NCBI GenBank assembly: GCA_014238595.1
Contig: JABAAV010000037.1
Span: 8,625-13,643, forward strand
Direction: 5' to 3'
Length of the DNA stretch: 5,019 nt
DNA from: Myxococcales bacterium
GTDB lineage: Bacteria; Myxococcota_A; Polyangia; Haliangiales; J016
In this document: positions 1-5,019 of the stretch, piece by piece
How the letters are laid out: every line of letters begins with the position of its first letter
Position numbering within the stretch: position 1 is the stretch's first letter
Made by a program: the position numbers and the translations under genes
The notes under the pieces: model-generated
The model's input: the letters and a program-made list of their open reading frames with translations, nothing else
What the model was told of the DNA's origin: nothing
Database searches by the model: none

Positions 1-1023
1 AAACAAGCCGACAAACTTTATACCGCTATTATCAATTCAGAACACATGCTCTATACAGACAAGCATTCCGCATTGGATCGTATTTCTTCAGTGCAAACTT
101 CTCTTGAACGCGCAGTCTCTATCGATCCATACATTGAAACTTTTCAAACCCAAATCAAAGATGTGCTTGTATTGCTCGAAGATATTACACATTCATTAAG
201 TGCTTATAAAAAGAAACTGGCACATAATAAAACATGGTCACTCAATGACATTGAAGACAGAATCAATCTAATCCGTCATCTGGAACACAAACATGGAGGC
301 TCTCTCCAACAGGTACTGGATCGATTAACGCAATGGAAGATACAAATATCTCAAGCAGAACAACAAGATGACGTTGAACAAGACCATAAATCTCTTTGCG
401 AAACGACTCACGATGCCGCAGAAAAACAAGCCAAAGCACTCACACAAGCACGACAAAAAGCAGCAAAGATATTAGAAAGCAATGTTACCGTGGCATTGAG
501 ACTGCTTGCCATGACACAAGCTTCACTCTCAGTTTCCATCAGTCCGTCACCATTGAGTGTTTCCGGTCATGATCATATCGAATTTTTATTGATAACAAAC
601 TCTGGCGACGATGCTAAGCCATTAATCAAAATAGCATCGGGGGGTGAATTATCACGTGTCATGCTTGCGCTCAAACAAACATTGCAAAAATCTCATCCCG
701 TCTCAACACATGTCTTTGATGAAGTCGATGCTGGTATCGGAGGGGTTACGGCCACCGCAGTAGGAAAGCAGATTCAAATCATTTCGACCTATGCCCAAGT
801 CCTTTGTGTGACACATCTTCCTCAAATTGCAGCATTTGCTGACACACATTTTCATGTCAAAAAATCAGTCGTCCAAGAAAACACCAAAACATCGGTGACA
901 TCTTTGACCGACAATGAACGAATTCATGAAATCGTAAGAATGCTTGGAGGCCAATCAACAACGATAGCCCAAAGCCATGCACAAGAAATGCTTAAGGCAG
1001 CACAGCAGCAGAAAGCATCTTAA
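1..1023 (+). CDS. recN: DNA repair protein RecN, C-terminal part (5' end outside window)
   Basis: RecN is an SMC-like ATPase that acts in the cytoplasm on double-strand breaks in RecA-dependent recombinational repair. The frame is open from base 1, so the gene begins upstream; the first ATG at 46 is internal. About 340 residues are visible, compared with roughly 550 for the family, so the Walker A half lies outside the window. Residues about 1-160 are the second half of the coiled coil (charged, Gln/Lys/Glu-rich, containing the KHGGSLQQVL segment). The C-terminal ATPase lobe follows. It has the ABC signature SGGELSR at visible residues 213-219, Walker B VFDEVDAGIGG with D240/E241, and the switch histidine in VTHLPQIAAFAD (H272). 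All key residues present in this half are intact. The TAA stop at 1021-1023 overlaps the stop of the convergent deaminase gene. No promoter is visible, because it would lie upstream. The identification is secure from the SGGELSR / DEVDAGIGG / THLPQIA series. Confidence 0.97.
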   Translation, partial: KQADKLYTAIINSEHMLYTDKHSALDRISSVQTSLERAVSIDPYIETFQTQIKDVLVLLEDITHSLSAYKKKLAHNKTWSLNDIEDRINLIRHLEHKHGGSLQQVLDRLTQWKIQISQAEQQDDVEQDHKSLCETTHDAAEKQAKALTQARQKAAKILESNVTVALRLLAMTQASLSVSISPSPLSVSGHDHIEFLLITNSGDDAKPLIKIASGGELSRVMLALKQTLQKSHPVSTHVFDEVDAGIGGVTATAVGKQIQIISTYAQVLCVTHLPQIAAFADTHFHVKKSVVQENTKTSVTSLTDNERIHEIVRMLGGQSTTIAQSHAQEMLKAAQQQKAS

Positions 1024-1463
1024 TCTGTAGCAAGATGAATTAAATCAACATTCAATTGCTTGGCAACATTGAAAATCCGTTCATCGCGATAAAAATCGCC
1101 GTACACAATACGTTTAATACCTGCATTGATGACTTGTTTAAAACAGTTCCAGCACGGACTTGCTGTGACATACAGTGTTGCTCCTTCAATCGCAACACTC
1201 GTTTTCGCCGCTGCTAATAATGCATTAGTCTCAGCATGAATCGTTGCAATACAGTGATTGTTTTCCATCATATGTCCCACATCACTACAATGCGGCATAC
1301 CTTTGATAGAACCATTGTACCCTGTCACCAAAATCATCCTATCGCGGACAATCACAGCACCCACCATTTTACGGTCACAGGTAGCACGCGATGAAACGAC
1401 TTTCGCAATTTCCATGAAATAAACATCCCATGACAATCGCTTGTTTTGATTGTGTTGTGACAC
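1020..1463 (-). CDS. Deoxycytidylate (dCMP) deaminase, ComEB-type
   Basis: This is a zinc-dependent cytidine-deaminase-fold enzyme that converts dCMP to dUMP, feeding thymidylate synthase; it acts in the cytoplasm. With the GTG start at 1463 it has 147 residues. Visible motifs are SWDVYFMEIAKVVSSRATC (the usual start of the family), VGAVIVRD, GYNG, HAETNALLAAA with zinc ligand H76 and proton-shuttle E78, and SPCWNC with zinc ligands C104 and C107. Upstream residues H58, C59, H64 and C71 could form the second, structural zinc site known in many dCMP deaminases. A TTG start at 1490 would add 9 residues (MKNVVISLI) with no family resemblance. GTG 1463 is preferred because a -10-like hexamer lies 8 bases upstream, as at ileS, but neither start has a Shine-Dalgarno sequence. 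The gene converges with recN (shared TTAA at the stops) and diverges from ileS. The name comEB is used for the Bacillus homologue; a role in competence is not implied. A guanine or riboflavin-type deaminase is unlikely given the SWD...GYNG...HAE layout. Confidence 0.93.
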   Translation of the reverse strand: MSQHNQNKRLSWDVYFMEIAKVVSSRATCDRKMVGAVIVRDRMILVTGYNGSIKGMPHCSDVGHMMENNHCIATIHAETNALLAAAKTSVAIEGATLYVTASPCWNCFKQVINAGIKRIVYGDFYRDERIFNVAKQLNVDLIHLATD

Positions 1464-1468
1464 AATCA
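1447..1468. promoter_or_regulatory. 8+8 bp inverted repeat over the deaminase start
   Basis: TGATTGTG and CACAATCA form a perfect inverted repeat with a 6-base spacer. The repeat covers the GTG start codon (1461-1463) of the deaminase gene. As DNA it has the size of a dimeric-repressor operator. As RNA it would put the start codon in a hairpin stem at the extreme 5' end of the message. Its function is inferred only. A repeat of this length could occur by chance somewhere in 5 kb, though its position on the start codon is notable. Confidence 0.35.
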
Positions 1469-1510
1469 GCGATATTACAACATTCTTCAAAAAGTTAACG
1501 TATTAAAATG

Positions 1511-1522
1511 GAATATTTATTC
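1511..1522. promoter_or_regulatory. Short palindrome GAATA-TT-TATTC upstream of ileS
   Basis: This perfect 5+5 bp inverted repeat with a 2-base centre overlaps the place where a -35 element would lie for the ileS -10 box at 1535. It could bind a regulator of ileS or of both divergent genes. It is short and made almost only of A and T, so chance is a real alternative. Confidence 0.2.
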
Positions 1523-1531
1523 AACATCTTT

Positions 1532-1540
1532 TGTTATAGT
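1532..1540 (+). promoter_or_regulatory. Extended -10 promoter element of ileS
   Basis: TG-T-TATAGT matches the extended -10 consensus TGnTATAAT at all but one base. An extended -10 lowers the need for a -35, and none is clear at 17 bases upstream (AATATT at 1512-1517). Transcription would be expected to begin about 7 bases after the hexamer, around 1546-1549, at or just before the GTG start codon of ileS. That predicts a leaderless or nearly leaderless transcript carrying ileS and lspA. Confidence 0.6.
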
Positions 1541-1548
1541 GCACCGCT

Positions 1549-4377
1549 GTGAAACGTTCTCATCAATATCGCGACACGCTCAATCTGCCACACACCGACT
1601 TCCCAATGCGTGGCAATCTAGCCGTTCGTGAACCAGAAATGCTTGCACAATGGGAACAAAACCAACTGTATCAAACCATTCGTAGCCGCAAAACATCAGC
1701 CCACTACATCCTGCATGATGGGCCACCATACGCCAATGGACATATCCATTATGGCCATATTCTTAACAAACTCATCAAAGATATCGTCATTAAATATCGT
1801 ACCATGTGTGGTGATGACGCTCCTTATGTTCCAGGATGGGATTGTCATGGGCTTCCCATTGAACGGGCTGTCGATAGACAACTAGGGGACAAAAAGAAAC
1901 ATCTTTCCAAATCTGAAATCCGTGCACACTGTCGAAAATACGCACTTGATTTTATTGAAACTCAAAAAACAGAATTTCGACGACTGGGTATTTTTGCCGA
2001 CTGGGAAACACCTTATCGTACTTTAGATCCAAGCTACGAAGCATCCGTGATTCGTGCACTCGCGGCATTTGTGGATAAAGGCTATATTTATCGCGGAAAA
2101 AAACCCATTGCATGGTGCCCAAAAGATAAAACAGCACTTGCCGAAGCAGAAATTGAACATCACACACATCAATCGCCTTCGATTTATGTTGGATTTGTTC
2201 TCGATAATTTTGATGCCACAATCTTGTCGGAGCAACTCAAAAATAAAACCGTGATTCTGCCAATATGGACAACCACACCATGGACATTACCGGCTAACTT
2301 AGCCATCACCCTGCATCCTGATATTCCTTATGTCGCCATCTCCAAAGATGACAGCACCGTATATCTTGTTGCACAGGACTTACAGGATGCATTTTGTGAA
2401 GCCATTGGACAAGGTGACCAAACACATACCAGCATTGCTATTACACGTGAATGTCTACACAAACTTGAAGGACAACATTATCTGCATCCTTTTGTTGAAC
2501 CCAAAGACGATACCGCCTTTACAGTTCGATTTGGTCGTCATGTCACCACGGCACAAGGTACAGGATTGGTACACACAGCACCTGGACATGGCATTGATGA
2601 TTACAAACTTGGATTGGCCCATGGATTAGAGCCCTATGCACCCATCGATGAAGAATGTCGATTTACAGCTGATGTTCCTTGGTGGGAAGGAAAATTTGCT
2701 CTCGATACCAACACAGACATCATTGCAAAACTTCATAGCTTGGGTGCATTACTCAATCCCCCTGATCAATCCGTAACCCACAGTTACCCGCATTGTTGGA
2801 GATGTAAATGTCCTATTTTATTTCGAGCAACGTCGCAGTGGTTTTTGAGTATTGATCATTTAGATCTACGACAACGCGCATTAACCGCGATTGATAATAC
2901 AGAATGGATTCCCCCTGAAGGTCATGCGCGTATTTCAAGCATGGTTCAAAATAGACCTGATTGGTGTTTGTCGCGCCAACGAACATGGGGCGTACCTATT
3001 CCAACTTTTTATTGCAACGATTGCGGACATGCCCATGCCGATGCAACGATCATGGAACATGTTGCCAAACAGATTGAACAAGAAGGATCGGACATTTGGT
3101 ACACGAAAGACATCCAAGAGATTTTACCCTCTGGCACAGCCTGTGAAAAATGTAAAAGCACAGAGATTCGCTTAGAACAAGATATTATCGATGTTTGGTT
3201 TGAATCCGGTGTGTCATGGTCAGCCATTGATACACAACATGGATTAAATCCGATCGATTTATATATCGAAGGCTCTGATCAACATCGCGGATGGTTTCAT
3301 TCGTCCTTGCTCACCAGTGTCGCCATCAAAGAAAAAGCACCTTATAACACGGTCGTTACGCATGGATTTGTCCTCGATGAAAAAGGACATCCTTATTCAA
3401 AAAGTAATATTGAAAAATCACAAAAAGAAGGCGGAAAGATTCGCTACACCGCCCCCGAACAAATCATTGACAAATACGGTGCAGAATTGTTTCGTATTTG
3501 GACCGCTGCCACAGAGTTTCGTGGGGATGTCCCGTATTCGGATACATTATTAACAAATTTAGCGACATGGTATCGAAAATTCAGAAACACTGCGCGTTTT
3601 ATTTTAGGTAACCTTTCCGATTACGATCCGAAACAACCTCTTATTCCCCAAGACAAATTGATACCAATCGATCGCTATGCGTTAGCACAATCACGTGATT
3701 TTGTATGGCAAGCACGACAAGCCTATGACGCATTTGCGTTTCACAAAGTCTATCTTCTCCTCGTTGACTATTTAACGCACAGTCTTTCCAATTTCTATCT
3801 TGATATTGTAAAAGATCGTCTCTATGTCAACAATCTTCTCGATCCAAAACGAAAAAGTGTCCAACAAGTTCTCTATGAAATTCTTAGAAACCTTGTACAA
3901 GTCTCAGCACCAATACTTGCATTTACATCAGAAGATGTTTGGCAACATCTCCCTAACAACGATCAAGATCCATCTTCAATTCATCTGACCACATTTCCTC
4001 AAGGTGAAGTCATGGATGATGATCTTAACAAAACATGGACTATCCTTGGAAATTATCGCAGTATTGCTACCAAAGAATTGGAAGCATTTCGTGCTCAAAA
4101 TCATCGTTCACTCGATGCAAAAATACTCATTACACCACATCCCTCTGATCGCTCGGTTTTAGAAAAACATCTCGATCATTTGGCTGAACTATTCATCGTA
4201 TCTCAAGTTTCATTGGCTCAAAACAATGATGAGAAGCCATATTGCACAATTTCTAAAGCTGATGGTATATTGTGCCAACGTTGTTGGAAGCATACCATTT
4301 CTATTGATCCACAAGATGAATTATGCAAACAATGTCAAAACACTTTAACTAATCAACAAAACACCATTGCATCGTGA
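1549..4377 (+). CDS. ileS: Isoleucyl-tRNA synthetase (class I, bacterial IleS1 type)
   Basis: It charges tRNA-Ile with isoleucine and edits misactivated valine; it is cytoplasmic and essential. The 942 residues match the usual bacterial length. In order: N-terminal TLNLPHTDFPMRG; HIGH motif as HYGH at 67-70 within PYANGHIHYGH; PGWDCHGLPIE at 96-105; CP1 editing domain with TTTPWTLPAN at 241-250 and VHTAPGHGIDD with H342/D351; WCLSRQRTWGVPIP at 472-485; KMSKS region as PYSKS at 615-619; an anticodon-binding helical domain; and a C-terminal zinc finger with C909, C912, C926 and C929. Oddities are the KMSKS variant followed by an insert of about 10 residues, and extra CxxC pairs at 489/492 and 532/535. 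The GTG start is nearly forced: an in-frame TAG lies at 1537-1539 and the next Met is at residue 20, inside the conserved N-terminus. There is no Shine-Dalgarno sequence. The stop overlaps the lspA start (GTGA). Confidence 0.98.
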   Translation: MKRSHQYRDTLNLPHTDFPMRGNLAVREPEMLAQWEQNQLYQTIRSRKTSAHYILHDGPPYANGHIHYGHILNKLIKDIVIKYRTMCGDDAPYVPGWDCHGLPIERAVDRQLGDKKKHLSKSEIRAHCRKYALDFIETQKTEFRRLGIFADWETPYRTLDPSYEASVIRALAAFVDKGYIYRGKKPIAWCPKDKTALAEAEIEHHTHQSPSIYVGFVLDNFDATILSEQLKNKTVILPIWTTTPWTLPANLAITLHPDIPYVAISKDDSTVYLVAQDLQDAFCEAIGQGDQTHTSIAITRECLHKLEGQHYLHPFVEPKDDTAFTVRFGRHVTTAQGTGLVHTAPGHGIDDYKLGLAHGLEPYAPIDEECRFTADVPWWEGKFALDTNTDIIAKLHSLGALLNPPDQSVTHSYPHCWRCKCPILFRATSQWFLSIDHLDLRQRALTAIDNTEWIPPEGHARISSMVQNRPDWCLSRQRTWGVPIPTFYCNDCGHAHADATIMEHVAKQIEQEGSDIWYTKDIQEILPSGTACEKCKSTEIRLEQDIIDVWFESGVSWSAIDTQHGLNPIDLYIEGSDQHRGWFHSSLLTSVAIKEKAPYNTVVTHGFVLDEKGHPYSKSNIEKSQKEGGKIRYTAPEQIIDKYGAELFRIWTAATEFRGDVPYSDTLLTNLATWYRKFRNTARFILGNLSDYDPKQPLIPQDKLIPIDRYALAQSRDFVWQARQAYDAFAFHKVYLLLVDYLTHSLSNFYLDIVKDRLYVNNLLDPKRKSVQQVLYEILRNLVQVSAPILAFTSEDVWQHLPNNDQDPSSIHLTTFPQGEVMDDDLNKTWTILGNYRSIATKELEAFRAQNHRSLDAKILITPHPSDRSVLEKHLDHLAELFIVSQVSLAQNNDEKPYCTISKADGILCQRCWKHTISIDPQDELCKQCQNTLTNQQNTIAS

Positions 4378-4925
4378 TCGCACACCGTTATCGTATATTT
4401 TCTATTGTATCTCTCTTAGTTTTTATCGCAGATTTTTTATCTAAAAAAGCTGCAGTAGCTTGGTTAGAATACACGCCTCATCTGAGAGATGCCCCAGTTG
4501 TTGTCATTCCTAATTTCTTTGAATGGCAACTTGCTTATAATAAAGGTTCTGCCTTTGGTCTTTTTCAAAACATGGAATCTGCACGAATATGGCTTAGCAT
4601 ATTTGGAGTTCTTGCACTCTTTTTCATTCTCAATCTTATTCGCACAGCCAAAGACAATCAAACACTATTTATATGGGCAATCAGTTTTATGTTCGGTGGT
4701 GCTGTTGGGAATATACTAGATAGATTCTCCGAAGGTTCTGTCGTTGATTTTATTGTTTTTAGATATTATGAATATGCATGGCCTACCTTTAACATTGCAG
4801 ATACGGCATTATGCATTGGTGTAGGCTTACTTCTTTTAGAAAGTTTCAAAAAGGAGGATTCTTCTAACAAAGAATCTTCTGACGAAACATCAGCTAACGA
4901 AGCATCGGCTAGCGAAACCGGCTAG
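4374..4925 (+). CDS. lspA: Lipoprotein signal peptidase II (prolipoprotein signal peptidase)
   Basis: This inner-membrane aspartic peptidase cleaves the signal peptide of diacylglyceryl-prolipoproteins before the lipobox cysteine. The 183 residues hold four hydrophobic helices, roughly 8-24, 73-89, 97-115 and 141-157. Family motifs are intact: D20 at the end of helix 1, AYNKGSAFGLF at 54-64, GNILDR with N113 and catalytic D116, VVDF at 123-126, and FNIADTALCIG with N140, A142 and catalytic D143. The GTG start overlaps the ileS stop as GTGA and has no Shine-Dalgarno sequence, so translation is probably coupled to ileS. After the last helix comes an unusual tail of about 24 residues (KKEDSSNKESSDE...), rich in Ser, Glu and Ala, encoded by a 15-base tandem repeat. 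The family core usually ends soon after helix 4. The tail would face the cytoplasm by the usual LspA topology. The present stop lies in a 13-base, frame-breaking repeat copy, so the tail may once have been longer. Confidence 0.96.
   Translation: MIAHRYRIFSIVSLLVFIADFLSKKAAVAWLEYTPHLRDAPVVVIPNFFEWQLAYNKGSAFGLFQNMESARIWLSIFGVLALFFILNLIRTAKDNQTLFIWAISFMFGGAVGNILDRFSEGSVVDFIVFRYYEYAWPTFNIADTALCIGVGLLLLESFKKEDSSNKESSDETSANEASASETG
4857..4876 (-). terminator. Weak terminator-like hairpin for the minus-strand gene, inside lspA
   Basis: Read on the minus strand, GATTCTT and AAGAATC form a 7 bp stem with a 6-base loop, followed four bases later by five T residues (complement of 4848-4852). It lies about 90 bases past the stop of the minus-strand Lys/Ala-rich gene. 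The stem has only two G-C pairs and the sequence is also lspA coding repeat, so it is weak and may be coincidental. Confidence 0.2.
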
Positions 4926-4975
4926 CGAAACCGGCTAGTGAAACATTAGCTGACAAAGCATCGACTAGCGACGTT
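4860..4975 (+). repeat. Degenerate 15-base tandem repeat spanning the 3' end of lspA
   Basis: There are eight consecutive copies. Units 1-4 (4860-4874, 4875-4889, 4890-4904, 4905-4919) are 15 bases and encode SSNKE, SSDET, SANEA and SASET at the end of LspA. Units 5 (4920-4932) and 6 (4933-4945) are 13 bases, lacking the leading TC, and differ from each other at two positions; the lspA stop falls in unit 5. Units 7 (4946-4960) and 8 (4961-4975) are again 15 bases and, in their own frame, would read LADKA and STSDV before TCT TAG. The core of the unit is GCTARCGAAAC. The array runs into the end of the convergent minus-strand gene, whose TAG stop (complement of 4965-4967) is supplied by the CTAG in unit 8. 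Confidence 0.85.
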
Positions 4976-5019
4976 TCTTAGTCGTCTTTTTAGCAGCCGA
5001 TTTCTTAGGTGCTGCTTTC
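4965..5019 (-). CDS. C-terminus of an unidentified Lys/Ala-rich basic protein (5' end outside window)
   Basis: The minus strand from the right edge reads KAAPKKSAAKKTTKKRR and then TAG at 4967-4965, giving 17 visible residues. Nine of them are Lys or Arg, with Ala, Pro, Ser and Thr filling the rest. Such low-complexity basic tails occur in bacterial histone H1-like and HU-like nucleoid proteins, and also on some topoisomerases, helicases and ribosome-associated proteins, where they bind nucleic acid. Which of these it is cannot be told from the tail alone. The gene converges on lspA with 39 bases between the stops. This is probably a real gene end because the composition is strongly biased and stops exactly at the repeat array, but it is a short stretch. 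Confidence 0.6.
   Translation of the reverse strand, partial: KAAPKKSAAKKTTKKRR

Larger units (their letters stand above)
1464..1548. promoter_or_regulatory. Divergent deaminase/ileS intergenic promoter region
   Basis: This AT-rich spacer separates the two divergent start codons. It holds the ileS extended -10 box and, on the minus strand, a weaker -10-like TAATAT (complement of 1472-1477) that sits 8 bases from the deaminase GTG. It also holds an inverted repeat GAATA-TT-TATTC at 1511-1522. No convincing -35 box is seen for either gene. No Shine-Dalgarno sequence, T-box or other riboswitch leader fits here; the ileS -10 leaves no room for a long leader. Confidence 0.55.

Noticed and set aside
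46..48. ATG as the start of recN
   Set aside because: The frame is open back to base 1, and the visible protein begins in the middle of the RecN coiled coil, so the ATG is internal and the gene is cut by the window edge.
1016..1037. CATCTT...AAGATG inverted repeat at the recN/deaminase junction as a bidirectional terminator
   Set aside because: The stem is only 6 bp with a 10-base loop and has no T run on either strand.
1488..1490. TTG start for the deaminase (156 residues)
   Set aside because: The extra N-terminal residues do not resemble the family, TTG is the rarer start codon, and no ribosome binding site or clear promoter supports it; kept only as an alternative.
1491..1548. T-box or other riboswitch controlling ileS
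   Set aside because: The predicted transcription start is at the start codon, and the spacer is too short for any leader structure.
4908..4926. GCTAGC-GAAACCG-GCTAGC as a terminator hairpin after lspA
   Set aside because: GCTAGC is itself a palindrome repeated in adjacent tandem units, so the pairing is a by-product of the repeat; no T run follows.
4860..4975. Tandem units as a CRISPR or attachment-site array
   Set aside because: The units are 15 bases, directly adjacent with no spacers, and mostly in frame with lspA, so they are a coding tandem repeat.

Overview
The window comes from a moderately AT-rich bacterial chromosome and looks like ordinary housekeeping DNA, with no mobile elements, RNA genes or CRISPR. 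It holds, in order: the 3' part of recN (+), a deoxycytidylate (dCMP) deaminase gene (-), ileS (+), lspA (+), and the last 17 codons of an unidentified Lys/Ala-rich protein gene (-) running off the right edge. The abutting ileS-lspA pair is typical of Proteobacteria and related Gram-negative lineages. The atypical KMSKS region of IleS, the extra cysteine pairs in its catalytic core and the ComEB-type dCMP deaminase would fit a deltaproteobacterial-like lineage. That placement is inference; I cannot name a genus.

Layout: recN and the deaminase gene converge, and their stop codons share the tetranucleotide TTAA, so no intergenic terminator is possible between them. The deaminase gene and ileS diverge from a short AT-rich region. 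There ileS has an extended -10 box (TG-T-TATAGT) only 8 bases before its GTG start, which points to a leaderless or nearly leaderless mRNA. The deaminase GTG start can be read with a similar -10-like hexamer at the same 8-base distance, but this is weaker. An 8+8 bp inverted repeat covers that GTG. ileS and lspA overlap by GTGA and form one transcription unit with coupled translation. No Shine-Dalgarno sequence precedes any of the three gene starts in the window.

The genes serve separate functions: RecN in double-strand-break repair, dCMP deaminase in dUMP/dTTP supply, IleRS in translation, and LspA in lipoprotein maturation at the inner membrane. The most unusual sequence is the 3' end of lspA. 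A degenerate 15-base tandem repeat encodes a Ser/Glu-rich pentapeptide tail and continues past the stop codon, where two copies are 13 bases long and break the frame. This looks like a recent frame-changing truncation of a repeat-encoded C-terminal tail.
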